64,000 bases of DNA, taken from positions 620,001 to 684,000 of the forward strand of contig NZ_JAFMSU010000002.1 in assembly GCF_017916365.1 (NCBI RefSeq), written 5' to 3'. Shown in pieces: positions 34,628 to 43,882 of this stretch. The translations under genes and the position numbers were made by a program. The stretch comes from Rufibacter roseolus. Its GTDB lineage: Bacteria > Bacteroidota > Bacteroidia > Cytophagales > Hymenobacteraceae. Position 1 is the first letter of the stretch, and each line of letters opens with the position of its first letter. Below the pieces are notes generated by a model, which saw only the letters and a list, made by a program, of their open reading frames with translations, was not told the origin of the DNA and ran no database searches.

Positions 34628-35469
34628 GCTTTCACGTGCTTCTGGTCACGTATGTTTGTCAACTGGCCTCTTAGCCGCACAATATAACCTACCAACACCA
34701 GGCACAGCATCGCAAAGAAAGCGGCAATGGCGTCATGGTCAAACTTGGCATCTTTAGACGCTTGCAGTTGCTCTTCCAGGTCTTTTATCTTGCGGTCTTT
34801 GTTCCGGAGCAGGTTCTGGGCGTTGGCCAAAGAGGTTTTAAGGTCGTAGATGTTGTCGGTGATCACGCGTTTGTCGCCGCGCACCTGGCTGTTGAGTTTC
34901 TTGGATTCGGCCTCCAGCTCGGCAGCGCGTTTGGCCACAGCGCGCCGGGTCTCCAGGTTTGACTGCTCTACCGCCTGAATGATCTGCTCATCTTTCTGCA
35001 ACACCTCTTTCAAGGCATCCACCACGGCCAGCAAATCCTCTTTAGAGGCTTTACCCCAGAAATTGTTGCTCTGGGTTTTGAGGTAGTCATACTTAAGCAC
35101 CAACTGCTCCCGCTCAATAATAAGCCGGTCTACTTTGCTTAACCTTTGGGTTACGGCAGATGGTTTGCTGGCCGCCGCCATAGCCTCCGCTCCAGCCGCC
35201 GCGGTAGTGGGGTTGGTCTGGCCCGCCGGGGTCTGAGTAGTAGTGGCTGCGGAAGTAGACACTGCCGTACTTGGCTTAGCCGGAAGGGTAGTAGTCTGTG
35301 GTTTCTGGTTCTTTATAATAGCATTCACTTTAGAACCCAGATTAGAGTCTTGCTTCTTAGAGGCAGGGGGCTGGCTGCTGGCCGGAGGCGTAGCAAGGGT
35401 TTGGGCCACGGCCGATCCAGCGGTTTGCAGCAAACTCAAAACGATCAAGGCAGGGAATACGATCTTCAT
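34624..35469 (-). CDS. uncharacterised exported coiled-coil protein with a C-terminal membrane helix
   Basis: Not recognised. The 281-residue product has a signal peptide (MKIVFPALIVLSLLQTAGSA, then VAQ), a low-complexity Ser/Thr/Ala/Pro linker (about 25-105), a long coiled coil (about 110-240, rich in Leu heptads, ending KDRKIKDLEEQLQASKDAK) and a final membrane helix (AIAAFFAMLCLVLVGYIVRLRG). This gives a periplasm-spanning rod anchored at the inner membrane by its C-terminus with a cytoplasmic tail RGQLTNIRDQKHVKA. First gene of a two-gene operon with the DUF2007-like gene. A structural role is possible, but nothing in the sequence proves it. Confidence 0.6.
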   Translation of the reverse strand: MKIVFPALIVLSLLQTAGSAVAQTLATPPASSQPPASKKQDSNLGSKVNAIIKNQKPQTTTLPAKPSTAVSTSAATTTQTPAGQTNPTTAAAGAEAMAAASKPSAVTQRLSKVDRLIIEREQLVLKYDYLKTQSNNFWGKASKEDLLAVVDALKEVLQKDEQIIQAVEQSNLETRRAVAKRAAELEAESKKLNSQVRGDKRVITDNIYDLKTSLANAQNLLRNKDRKIKDLEEQLQASKDAKFDHDAIAAFFAMLCLVLVGYIVRLRGQLTNIRDQKHVKA

Positions 35470-36026
35470 AAATAAGAGATGCTAATATAAATACTTGCAC
35501 TTAAGGTGGTTATCCGTTTTCCAGCTTCCTGGTTATGGATTGAATTGGTAAAAATACGCCAAAAACGACAGATGACTCACATTAATCCTGCCAGATCTTA
35601 CTTCAGGTGCTACAACTTACCTGTTTGGAGACCTTAACCAGGAACAACACTTCCTTGGCAGCTTATGACACACTCTTTGTAAATGAATCTAATATATGAA
35701 AATATTTCAATTAACAGCTGTGAATCATCTGCCAACTCCAGAGGCAGTTCTAACGGGTTCAACAGTACCCTACATTTTTGTTTTTCAAATAAACAGGTAA
35801 TCTGTAGCAGCGTGGGGGAAGTGCCTACCCGTATTCTCTTCATACGGAAAACGCCCGGCCGGCGGTTAAATATGATAGGAAGTTTAAATAGCCGCAGAAA
35901 CAGCCAAAAACCTTTGTTCAAACCTGGGATGATAAAAATAAAAGCCTGCAGAGAGGTGTCTGCAGGCTTTTAGATTAATAATTCATGAGATCAATGAAAC
36001 ATGATTAGTTTGACTGGATTCCGGAT
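35470..36026. other. 557-bp spacer
   Basis: It contains the strong terminator of the DUF885 gene at 35940-35971. The remainder shows no convincing gene: the open frames of ~95 codons here run through the terminator and lack any protein-like pattern. Confidence 0.55.
35940..35971 (-). terminator. terminator of the DUF885 gene
   Basis: 13-bp perfect stem AAAAGCCTGCAGA (35940-35952) / TCTGCAGGCTTTT (35959-35971), 6-nt loop. Confidence 0.85.
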
Positions 36027-37820
36027 TTACTTTTTCTGGGATTTCGCCCAGTTGTCCATTTTCTTTTCCAGTACACTCAACGGCATGTTTCCGTCTTTGA
36101 GTAGTTCATCATGGAAGGAGGAAAGCTTGAACTGGTCACCTAATTCTTTCTCGTACTTGTCGCGCAGTTCCCTGATCTTCAACTGCCCGATTTTATAGGA
36201 GAGGGCCTGCCCGGGAATGGCCATGTAGCGTTCTATCTCGGCAATGGCACCTTCCTCAGAAATGGCCTCGTTGGCCATCATGTACTGGATGGCTTCCTCG
36301 CGGGTCATTCCTTTGGTGTGCATGCCAACGTCTACCACCAGCCGGATGGCCCGGTGCATCTCGTCGCCCAGGGCACCCATGTATTGGTACGGATCGGTGT
36401 AGAGACCAAGTTCCTTGCCCAGTGACTCAGTGTAAAGCGCCCAGCCTTCGCCGTAGGCCCCGTACCAGTTGAAGCGGCGGAACTTAGGCAGATTCTCGTT
36501 TTCCTGCTGCAATGAGATCTGGTAATGGTGACCCGGAATGGCTTCATGCAGGAACAGTGACTCCATGCCCGAGGTGGTGTTGAACTTGGTGGCATCTAAG
36601 ATGGGCACGTAGAAGATACCGGGGCGCGATCCGTCAGGAGAGCCCTGGTTGTATTCAGCGGAGGCGGAGGCAGCCCGGAAAGCCTCAGTCTGGCGGATTT
36701 CAAATGGGGTTTTAGGCGTGCGGCCGAACATCTTCTGCAGGTTGGGCGCTATCTTGGCTTGGATAGATCGGAAGGCGTTCAGAACCTCCTCCGGATTCTT
36801 GTAAGGTGTGAATTTGGGGTCATTGCGGAGGTAGGTGAAGAACTCCTCCATGTTGCCCTTGAAGCCCACCTGGTCTTTCACCTTCACCATTTCACCGTGG
36901 ATGCGCTTCACTTCCTGCTGACCCGTTTTGTAGATTTCGTTTGGTGTCTGGTCAGTGGTGGTCCAGTACTTTACGTAATAGGTGTACAGGTCCTTGCCGC
37001 CGGGAATATCCTGGATGCCCGTGTTGGTGCGGGATTTGGGTAAATACTCCTGCTGCAGAAAAGTGGCCAGTTTCTGGTAAGTGGGCACTAACTGGGTGCT
37101 GATGGCCTGTTTGTAGGCCTGGGTCAGGCGCTGACGGTCTGCCGCCGGAACCTCCGCTGGGAAATTCTGGATAGGCCCGTAAAACAAGCTTTTGGTAGGA
37201 TCAGACACCACCATGCTTTTCATCTGCGGGATCATCTTGGTTACAAGGGGTTTGGGCAGCACCACGCCCGCAGCCATACCTCTTCTGAGATTACTGATGG
37301 CGCTATCTGCCCAGACGGTGAAGCCCTGCACGCGGCCTAACCAGTTCTCGTAGTCTTTGGTGTTTTTGAACGGCTGGTTTCCGGTGCCCGAGCCCAACTG
37401 GCCCATGGTAAGCGGCAAGCCCCAAAACTGCTGGAACGGGATCATCCAGGTGTTAAGCTTAAGCCCTTCCAGCCGGGTCTTGGTTTCGTATTCGAAGATG
37501 TCGTAGCTGATCTGGTCGTTGGCGTTCAGGTCCTCCCGCTTGAACTGGTGCAGCTTGCCCTGGTACTGCTGGTAGAAGGTTCTGAGGCTGTCCCTAAAGG
37601 CTTGGGTGTTATCGTTGGGCAGGAGGTGGTTGTACCGGTTATCGCCCTGGGCGGTGGCCTCCAGGGGGAAGAACCGGGCATTCTGATCCCAGTACTGCTC
37701 AAACATGGTGGTAAGCTGCGGGTTATTGGCCACGTTGGCGGCCGAGGTTGAATCTGCCTTTTTTTGGCAGGAAGAAAGCAGCGCTCCGGCCAATACAGCC
37801 GATAGCATCAATTTTTTCAT
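36027..37820 (-). CDS. DUF885 family lipoprotein, predicted zinc peptidase
   Basis: A 597-residue exported protein. I take ATG at 37820 (MKKLMLSAVLAGALLSSC) because it begins a lipoprotein signal with lipobox LSSC; the upstream in-frame ATG at 37877 would put a 19-residue extension before it. The DUF885 hallmark HEAIPGHHYQ (in SLFLHEAIPGHHYQ, about residue 430) supplies a gluzincin-like HExxxGH zinc site. Other blocks are YFVPILDATKF-like, GWALYTESLGKELGLY and AEIERYMAIPGQALSYKIGQ. Many Bacteroidota have several such proteins; substrates are probably peptides in the periplasm, unproven. Confidence 0.85.
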   Translation of the reverse strand: MKKLMLSAVLAGALLSSCQKKADSTSAANVANNPQLTTMFEQYWDQNARFFPLEATAQGDNRYNHLLPNDNTQAFRDSLRTFYQQYQGKLHQFKREDLNANDQISYDIFEYETKTRLEGLKLNTWMIPFQQFWGLPLTMGQLGSGTGNQPFKNTKDYENWLGRVQGFTVWADSAISNLRRGMAAGVVLPKPLVTKMIPQMKSMVVSDPTKSLFYGPIQNFPAEVPAADRQRLTQAYKQAISTQLVPTYQKLATFLQQEYLPKSRTNTGIQDIPGGKDLYTYYVKYWTTTDQTPNEIYKTGQQEVKRIHGEMVKVKDQVGFKGNMEEFFTYLRNDPKFTPYKNPEEVLNAFRSIQAKIAPNLQKMFGRTPKTPFEIRQTEAFRAASASAEYNQGSPDGSRPGIFYVPILDATKFNTTSGMESLFLHEAIPGHHYQISLQQENENLPKFRRFNWYGAYGEGWALYTESLGKELGLYTDPYQYMGALGDEMHRAIRLVVDVGMHTKGMTREEAIQYMMANEAISEEGAIAEIERYMAIPGQALSYKIGQLKIRELRDKYEKELGDQFKLSSFHDELLKDGNMPLSVLEKKMDNWAKSQKK

Positions 37821-38039
37821 AGAATCTTGTTTGTAGTTGGGTAAGGGCTCTAAGATAAGTAACAAAAGGCTTGGCACGCTACTTCTCCCACTTAGCCGAG
37901 GGAAAATTTAGGTTCTACGTTTAAACCCTCTGTTTTTGAGGTGTTTTCCGGAAAATGCCTTTAAAACAGGTTGAAGTCAGAGGGCATTAATAGGTTCTCC
38001 TTTCACAGGACAGGAGGGAGCACTTTTAGAGTATCGGCT

Positions 38040-38068
38040 TTGGGAATGGTCACTTTTTGCTATCTTCA
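38040..38068 (+). promoter_or_regulatory. probable thyA promoter
   Basis: TTG (38040-38042), 18-bp spacer and TATCTTCA (38061-38068) resemble the Bacteroidota promoter with a degenerate -7 box, 45 bp before the thyA ATG. Confidence 0.4.
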
Positions 38069-38112
38069 GGCTTATAATCACTATTTCCTAATTGCCATTT
38101 CTTTTTGATCAT

Positions 38113-38907
38113 ATGCAGGCTTACCTTGATTTAATGCGCCACATTCTGGACAACGGCGTGAAGAAAGAAGACCGTACCGGCACTGGTACGCTGAGTGTGT
38201 TCGGTTATCAGATGCGGTTCAACCTGCAGGAAGGTTTTCCGCTGGTGACTACCAAAAAGGTTCACCTGAAGTCTATTATCTACGAGCTGCTGTGGTTTCT
38301 GCGCGGAGAGACCAATGTGCGCTGGCTGCAGGAGCGGGGCGTGAGCATCTGGAACGAGTGGGCCGATGAGAACGGCGACCTGGGTCCAGTTTATGGGTCG
38401 CAGTGGCGCTCCTGGCCAACTCCGGACGGGGGGCACATTGACCAGATCACCCAGGTAATCAACCAGATCAAAAACAACCCCGACTCCCGCCGCCTAATAG
38501 TGAGTGCCTGGAACGTGGCCGAGGTCAACAATATGAAACTGCCGCCTTGCCATGCGTTCTTCCAGTTCTACGTAGCCGAGGGCAAACTCTCCTGCCAACT
38601 CTACCAACGCTCTGCCGATGTGTTCCTGGGTGTGCCTTTTAACATCGCCTCTTATGCGCTGCTCACCATGATGGTAGCCCAGGTGTGCGACCTGGAACCC
38701 GGCGAGTTCATCTGGACCGGCGGCGACACGCACCTCTACACCAATCACCTGGAGCAAACTGAGTTGCAGCTTTCCCGAGAGCCGCGGCCTTTACCTAAAA
38801 TGATACTGAACCCTGAGGTGAAAGATATCTTCGGGTTCTCTTTTGAGGACTTCACACTGAAAGCCTATGAGCCTTGGCCGGGCATAAAAGCGCCGGTGGC
38901 GGTGTGA
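38113..38907 (+). CDS. thyA: thymidylate synthase
   Basis: ThyA methylates dUMP to dTMP with methylene-tetrahydrofolate. From the ATG at 38113 ([16 protein letters not shown]) the product has 264 residues, the same length as the E. coli enzyme; a TTG at 38092 would only add a non-conserved extension. Visible active-site elements are [19 protein letters not shown], the catalytic cysteine in [31 protein letters not shown] and the dUMP-binding [10 protein letters not shown]. An [12 protein letters not shown] ending is typical. The gene stands alone, with no folA (dihydrofolate reductase) after it. Confidence 0.96.
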   Translation: MQAYLDLMRHILDNGVKKEDRTGTGTLSVFGYQMRFNLQEGFPLVTTKKVHLKSIIYELLWFLRGETNVRWLQERGVSIWNEWADENGDLGPVYGSQWRSWPTPDGGHIDQITQVINQIKNNPDSRRLIVSAWNVAEVNNMKLPPCHAFFQFYVAEGKLSCQLYQRSADVFLGVPFNIASYALLTMMVAQVCDLEPGEFIWTGGDTHLYTNHLEQTELQLSREPRPLPKMILNPEVKDIFGFSFEDFTLKAYEPWPGIKAPVAV

Positions 38908-39063
38908 CCGAGCTTACAGAACAAAGCGTTTTGGGTTTGTACGCTTGGCCAGGGTTTTTCTCATCAGAGCCTTCGTTCATGGCACACTGAGAGGCATGGC
39001 GCAACCAGTACTTGTGAGACCAAATGACTGTTTAAGATTATCTAAACGTTTAATCATGCTCAC

Positions 39064-40089
39064 ATGAACCCAAACCTTGTCAGAAAATTCAAGACCCTTG
39101 GCTTGATCTGTCTCTTTACGAGCTTTGCCGGGGTCCTTTACCAGCTCATTGATGAGGAGCGCCTGGATTATAACAGCGTTATGGTTGGTTTCCCATTAGG
39201 CTTGTTTTTTGGCCTTCTGGAAATGTTTATTTTTCCAAACGCCGAGACCTTGTTCAGGCGGTGGTCCTTTACCACTATTCTGGTGGTCAAAACCGTCCTT
39301 TATACCGTAGTCATTTACATGATCACCATTGCACTTCTCATTGTATATGGTTTATCTGAAGGGCGTGAATTTAGTGAGCTCCCGGGTGCTTTGGCCTCTT
39401 TGCATCAAGCAGTTTTAGTCATTTATACCCTTGTCATCTACGGGCTGCTCGTGTTCTTTCTTCAGATCAACCATTTGTTGGGAGAAGGTGTACTATGGAA
39501 GTTCATCAGAGGTAAATACCACCGGCCAAGGGAGGAGGAGCGGATCTTTATGTTCCTGGACATGAAATCTTCCACTACCATTGCGGAGAAGTTAGGGCAC
39601 GTGCGTTTTTACAAGCTGTTGAATGAGGTATTCCATGAGATTTCGCAACCCGTTCTTCAGACCAGGGCCGAAATCTACCAATACATAGGCGACGAGGTAG
39701 TGCTTACCTGGAAGGTGGCGCATGGCCTGGAGAACTCTAATTGCCTCAAGGCATTTTTCCTGTTCAAGGAAAGGTTGCAAAGAAACAGCGAGTATTACCT
39801 CAGGGATTTTGGCATCAATCCGGAGTTCAAGGCCGGTCTGCATTTTGGTAAAGTCATCAGCGCTCAGATTGGGGATCTGAAAAGGGAGATCGTGTACAAC
39901 GGGGATGTGCTCAATACTACCTCCCGCATCCAGAATGAATGCAATAAATATCAGCGGGATTGCTTAGTTTCCGGGCTTCTCAGAAGCCAACTTGACCAAA
40001 TGAATGGTTTCCATTGGGAGAAATTGGATACTGTAATCCTGCGGGGTAAAGAATCTGAAGTTGAGCTTTTCAGTGTGATGGCAAGCTAA
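39064..40089 (+). CDS. membrane-anchored class III nucleotide cyclase
   Basis: A 341-residue protein with four membrane helices (about 12-30, 38-60, 70-97, 115-138) followed by an adenylate/guanylate cyclase domain (about 160-340). The metal-binding aspartates are in FMFLDMKSSTTIAEKLG and YIGDEVVLTWKV. The strand-loop GLHFGKVISAQIGDLKREIVYNGDVLNTTSRIQ is the substrate and transition-state-binding segment, with the Asn-xxx-Arg pair visible (NTTSR). It should make cAMP (or cGMP) at the inner membrane. Sequence alone does not distinguish the purine because the usual Lys/Asp specificity pair is not clear. No receptor partner adjoins. Confidence 0.85.
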   Translation: MNPNLVRKFKTLGLICLFTSFAGVLYQLIDEERLDYNSVMVGFPLGLFFGLLEMFIFPNAETLFRRWSFTTILVVKTVLYTVVIYMITIALLIVYGLSEGREFSELPGALASLHQAVLVIYTLVIYGLLVFFLQINHLLGEGVLWKFIRGKYHRPREEERIFMFLDMKSSTTIAEKLGHVRFYKLLNEVFHEISQPVLQTRAEIYQYIGDEVVLTWKVAHGLENSNCLKAFFLFKERLQRNSEYYLRDFGINPEFKAGLHFGKVISAQIGDLKREIVYNGDVLNTTSRIQNECNKYQRDCLVSGLLRSQLDQMNGFHWEKLDTVILRGKESEVELFSVMAS

Positions 40090-40157
40090 TAATGGAGGGC
40101 CGCCTTCATCTTGCTTCGTTATTTGGATGATGATCTGCGACTAAATCTTATTTCCTT

Positions 40158-40346
40158 TTGATAGCTGTTTTCTCTTCCTGCAAAGCCGCCAATTATATAG
40201 ATAATCAAACAGATGCCTTGGAAATCAGCCTAAATCACCAGAAAAGATTTAGATGGGAAAACTTTTGGAGACGATTTAATACGGAGGGGATATCTCCTGG
40301 TAAACAGGCCAAAGAAATAAACGCAAGGCAATGGGCTGACGAGTAG
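40158..40346 (+). CDS. possible small lipoprotein or remnant
   Basis: A frame open from about 40134 reads KSYFLLIAVFSSCKAANYID, which looks like a lipoprotein signal ending in SSC, but has no ATG or GTG; only TTG at 40158 is available, which would leave a signal too short. The mature part (about 50 residues, DALEISLNHQKRFRWENFWR and so on) is not recognised. A terminator starts at its last codons. Either a start codon has been lost or the start is noncanonical. Confidence 0.3.
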   Translation: MIAVFSSCKAANYIDNQTDALEISLNHQKRFRWENFWRRFNTEGISPGKQAKEINARQWADE

Positions 40347-40360
40347 TTTCTGGTCAGCCC
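40333..40360 (+). terminator. terminator before the MFS gene
   Basis: 8-bp stem GGGCTGAC (40333-40340) / GTCAGCCC (40353-40360), followed by CTTTTT. Confidence 0.7.
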
Positions 40361-40454
40361 CTTTTTATACATTTGGGCTGGAATCAAGTGCTAGCCATTT
40401 CAAAAGCGATGTGGTACCGCACAAATTGCTTTCCGCATTAACCCTAACAGCCAT

Positions 40455-41639
40455 TTGAAGCATCCGTCACCAATAATTTCAAAACGCATTCTCCCTACCA
40501 TCGTGCTGGCCCAGTTTGCCTGCACCTCTTTGTGGTTTGCGGGAAATGCCGTGCTACCTAACCTTATTCCGCTGTTTCATCTGGAGGCCAGTTCTCTGAG
40601 TCATGTAACATCGGCGGTGCAGTTGGGCTTTATCTTGGGTACGCTGGTTTTTGCCGTCTTTACCATTTCTGACCGTTTTTCGCCTTCTAAGGTGTTCCTG
40701 GTCTGCGCCATGGCAGGAGCGGGGTTCAACCTGAGCCTTTTGCTAGCCAATGGTTTTCCGGCCCTGGTGCTTTCCCGATTTTTAACGGGCTTCTTCCTGG
40801 CTGGCATTTATCCCGTGGGCATGAAAATAGCTGCAGATTACCACCAGAAAGGCTTGGGCAAAGCTTTAGGTTTTTTGGTGGGAGCTTTGGTGCTGGGTAC
40901 GGCGTTCCCGCATCTGCTCAAGAGCCTTACCCAGGGACTACCCTGGCGATATGTGATCTGGGCTACCTCAGGTTTAGCCGTGCTAGGCGGCTTCAGTTTG
41001 TTTGCGGTGGTGCCGGATGGACCCTTCAGAAGCCGCAGCAGCCAGCCGGATTTCAGGGCCTTTTTCCAGATCTTCCGGCAAAAAGAGTTTCGGGCGGCCG
41101 CCTTTGGGTACTTTGGGCATATGTGGGAGCTGTACACATTCTGGGCTTTTGTGCCCGTCATCTTGGCCCTCTACGCTGAGGCGCACCCAGAAACGCCCCT
41201 CAACAATCCTTTCCTCTCCTTTACCATAATTGCGGTGGGTGCCCTTGCCTGCGTGGCCGGTGGTTTTTTGGCCGGAAGCATCGGGAGCGCCAAAACAGCT
41301 TTCGGGGCATTGGCGGTTTCCATGGGGTGCTGCCTGTTATCTCCGTGGTTGTTCCAGATGTCCCTGCCGTTATTCCTGGGCTTGTTGTTGGTGTGGGGGC
41401 TCGCCGTGGTCATGGATTCACCCCAGTTCTCCACGCTGGTGGCCCAATTTGCCCCGGCGCAAGTTAAAGGTACGGCGCTAACCATCGTGAACTCCCTGGG
41501 GTTTGCCATTACCATCGTGAGTATTCAGTTCCTGCGCAGCCTTCAAAATGAGGTTTCTCCCTGCTACTGGTTTCTGTTCCTGGCCCTAGGACCGCTTCTG
41601 GGTTTGCTGGCCATGCGCCGGTTGGTAGGAAGAAAGTAA
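40455..41639 (+). CDS. MFS transporter
   Basis: A 394-residue major-facilitator protein with about twelve membrane helices in two bundles. Family features: the first-helix segment TIVLAQFACTSLWFAGNAVL, an A-motif-like loop ISDRFSPSKVFL between helices 2 and 3, ARFLTGFFLAGIYPVGMKI and, in the second half, GGFLAGSIGSAKTA. It looks like the branch of putative nitrate/sugar-like or drug exporters, but no substrate motif decides. The start is TTG at 40455; no ATG is nearby in frame. It follows a terminator and is monocistronic. Confidence 0.85.
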   Translation: MKHPSPIISKRILPTIVLAQFACTSLWFAGNAVLPNLIPLFHLEASSLSHVTSAVQLGFILGTLVFAVFTISDRFSPSKVFLVCAMAGAGFNLSLLLANGFPALVLSRFLTGFFLAGIYPVGMKIAADYHQKGLGKALGFLVGALVLGTAFPHLLKSLTQGLPWRYVIWATSGLAVLGGFSLFAVVPDGPFRSRSSQPDFRAFFQIFRQKEFRAAAFGYFGHMWELYTFWAFVPVILALYAEAHPETPLNNPFLSFTIIAVGALACVAGGFLAGSIGSAKTAFGALAVSMGCCLLSPWLFQMSLPLFLGLLLVWGLAVVMDSPQFSTLVAQFAPAQVKGTALTIVNSLGFAITIVSIQFLRSLQNEVSPCYWFLFLALGPLLGLLAMRRLVGRK

Positions 41640-42147
41640 GCTAATTGAGAAAAGACAATGTCAACCCAATGCTTGCTTCTGCGATCCTATTTTAAGGCTG
41701 TTTTTGTAAAAAGAGGCTGAAAAGGAAAGCATCACCTGTACGGAAGAACCTACCTTGAGCGCAGATCAATCACCGTCATGTTTTTAAGGATTCAATTTTT
41801 AATATAAAACTCTCCTGATCTGAGCTTCCAATTCCCTTTCCCTTTCCTTGAGCTGTATCCTGACAGCCAAAAACAGCACACAATTCTTTTAGTAGAGGTT
41901 TCGGTCTGTCGGGTGACTGAAAGATATAGAGGAATTGCTGTTTAAATCTGATAATGAAAAATTGGACCCTAGCCGGAGGCATCTACATCCGTGCCAGCTT
42001 ACGGATCTTCAAACTTAAATAGCCCTTGTTTGCAGGACGTCTTCTAGCCCAATAGCCATTTCTCATAAACCTTTCAAGTTTAAGGTGGTTTAGAAAAGAG
42101 GTCTGTCAGAAAGGCAGGCGTTTCCTGTTTTATTTAATCTAGATAGT
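41640..42147. other. 508-bp spacer
   Basis: No gene, strong hairpin or repeat was recognised. The 68-codon minus-strand frame at 41776-41982 has no protein-like features. The region presumably holds the promoter of the following Gfo/Idh/MocA gene. Confidence 0.45.
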
Positions 42148-43551
42148 ATGTTTCCCCTAGACAGACTGTTGACACTGGTACCAGATGAATTCACCCAACC
42201 GGTAAGCCGGAAAAGTTTCCTGCAGATGGCCGGCAAAGGCATGGCTGCCGGCGTGGTAGGAGGGCTCATGGCTTCCTGCCAAACCACCAAAACGGCTCCC
42301 TCGGGGCAAGCCACCGGTTCAGGAGGTAATGCCACACCCACCGACCAGAACGTACCCAAACTCCCCGCGGTCTCACCCCCGGCGCAGGTACCTTCCAAGC
42401 CAGACGAGCCCATCAAACTTGAAGCTTGGAAATCAGATGCCGACCGTCAGTCCGGACCCACACCTACGCCCATGCCCCCGGATCAGCGGGTGGGCTATGC
42501 TCTGGTAGGACTGGGCCATTTAACCTTGGAAGAGTTGCTGCCCGCCTTTGGGCAGTGCAAGAAATCAAAACCGGTGGCGCTGGTGAGCGGCAGTCCCGAG
42601 AAAATGCGCAAGGTAGCCCAGCAGTACGGCATCAAACCAGAGAACTGTTACAGCTACGAGACCTACGACCAGCTCAAAGACAACCCCGAGGTGCAGGTCA
42701 TTTACATTGTGCTGCCCAACGCCCTCCACGCCGAGTACACCATCAGGGGCGCCAAAGCGGGCAAACACATCCTCTGCGAGAAACCCATGGCCAACTCCTC
42801 GGCAGAATGCCAGGCCATGATTGACGCTTGCCGCAAAGCCAACCGCAAACTCATGGTGGCTTACCGTATCCAGTACGAGCCATACAACCGGCACGTGCGG
42901 CAGTTGGTGCAGGACAAGAAGTTTGGCGAAGTGAAGTTCATCGAAGCCTTCAACTGCCAGAGCTCGGCTAACCCAGAGCACTGGCGGCACAAGAAAGCCC
43001 TTGCCGGGGGCGGCGCCCTGCCCGATATTGGCTTGTACTGCCTCAACACGTTGCGTTTTTTGCTAGGCACAGAACCCACTGAGGTCTCAGCCTACCAATA
43101 CAGCACGCCGGGTAACCCACTGTTCAAGGAAGTGGAAGAACTGATGTCCTGGCAGATGAAGTTCCCCAACGGGGTCTACGCCTCTTGTGCCACCCACTAC
43201 AACACCCACGAGAGCCGCCGCTACCGGGTGCTTTGCGAGCGCGGCTGGATCAACATGGACCCGGCTTTCTCTTACACCGGCCAGCAAATGAAAACCTCCC
43301 GCGCCGACGGAATGCTGGTCCGGAAGGAAGACATAGACATTGCCCACAAAAACCAATTTGCCACCGAGATGGATCATTTCTCTGAGTGCGTGCTGAAAGA
43401 CCTAACACCCTACACCCCCGGTGAAGAAGGCCTGCAGGATCACCGCATCATGGAAGCTATCTATCAATCCGCTAAAGAAGGTCGCCCGGTGAGATTGCCT
43501 GCCATAGCCAAAAAAGACGCATTCAGAGGACCAGAGCCTAAGTTGGAGTAA
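42148..43551 (+). CDS. Gfo/Idh/MocA family oxidoreductase, Tat-exported lipoprotein type
   Basis: A 467-residue protein. The N-terminus contains SRKSFLQMAGKG (about residue 21), a Tat-signal-like motif with RK in place of RR, then a hydrophobic run and a lipobox LMASC (about residue 44), followed by a Pro/Gly/Thr linker. The mature part has a Rossmann NAD(P) domain (VGYALVGLGHLTLEELLPAF) and the family blocks YIVLPNALHAEYTIRGAKAG, CEKPMANSS, YRIQYEPYN and GGALPDIGLYCLNTLRFLLG. The catalytic EKP motif and the Asp/His region (PDIGLYC) are present. Expected role: cofactor-dependent sugar or inositol oxidoreductase in the periplasm. The ligand is unknown. Confidence 0.85.
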   Translation: MFPLDRLLTLVPDEFTQPVSRKSFLQMAGKGMAAGVVGGLMASCQTTKTAPSGQATGSGGNATPTDQNVPKLPAVSPPAQVPSKPDEPIKLEAWKSDADRQSGPTPTPMPPDQRVGYALVGLGHLTLEELLPAFGQCKKSKPVALVSGSPEKMRKVAQQYGIKPENCYSYETYDQLKDNPEVQVIYIVLPNALHAEYTIRGAKAGKHILCEKPMANSSAECQAMIDACRKANRKLMVAYRIQYEPYNRHVRQLVQDKKFGEVKFIEAFNCQSSANPEHWRHKKALAGGGALPDIGLYCLNTLRFLLGTEPTEVSAYQYSTPGNPLFKEVEELMSWQMKFPNGVYASCATHYNTHESRRYRVLCERGWINMDPAFSYTGQQMKTSRADGMLVRKEDIDIAHKNQFATEMDHFSECVLKDLTPYTPGEEGLQDHRIMEAIYQSAKEGRPVRLPAIAKKDAFRGPEPKLE

Positions 43552-43882
43552 ATTGTAGGAACTAGGACATTACCATCCATCATGGCAATATTTTAAACCC
43601 CCTTACTTTGCTGGACACGCATATCGTCCCCTTTTGAAGGGGGTAGGGGGATGAATACACCTGCTGAAAAGGGATGTTTGAAATGAAGGGGCAATCCCTT
43701 GTGGTTGCCCTTAAGCTTGACAATCCATTTATTCAATATAATGATCAGCTGAAGTAAACCTCCTGTGTAAACACCCCTCTTTATCTCCCCTCAAGGGGAG
43801 AATCCCTTGTAACAACGAATTTTTAAGAGGCAACTTCATTGACTTCCTTCTTACATAAACCTAAAGCCGTTTTAAGCACGAT
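43552..43882. repeat. spacer with GC-rich inverted repeats (locus F)
   Basis: GTCCCCTTTTGAAGGGGG with a GGGGG...ATACAC tail (43626-43660) and GTGTAAACACCCC with CTCCCCTCAAGGGGAG (43765-43800) are imperfect inverted copies. Between them lies a hairpin AAGGGGCAA (43686-43694) / TTGCCCTT (43705-43712). No gene is visible. Confidence 0.55.

Noticed and set aside
35683-35973. 96-codon plus-strand frame in the 35.5-36.0 kb spacer
   Set aside because: It runs through the terminator of the neighbouring gene and the peptide has no protein-like features.
41776-41982. 68-codon minus-strand frame in the 41.6-42.1 kb spacer
   Set aside because: No start signal or recognisable protein pattern.
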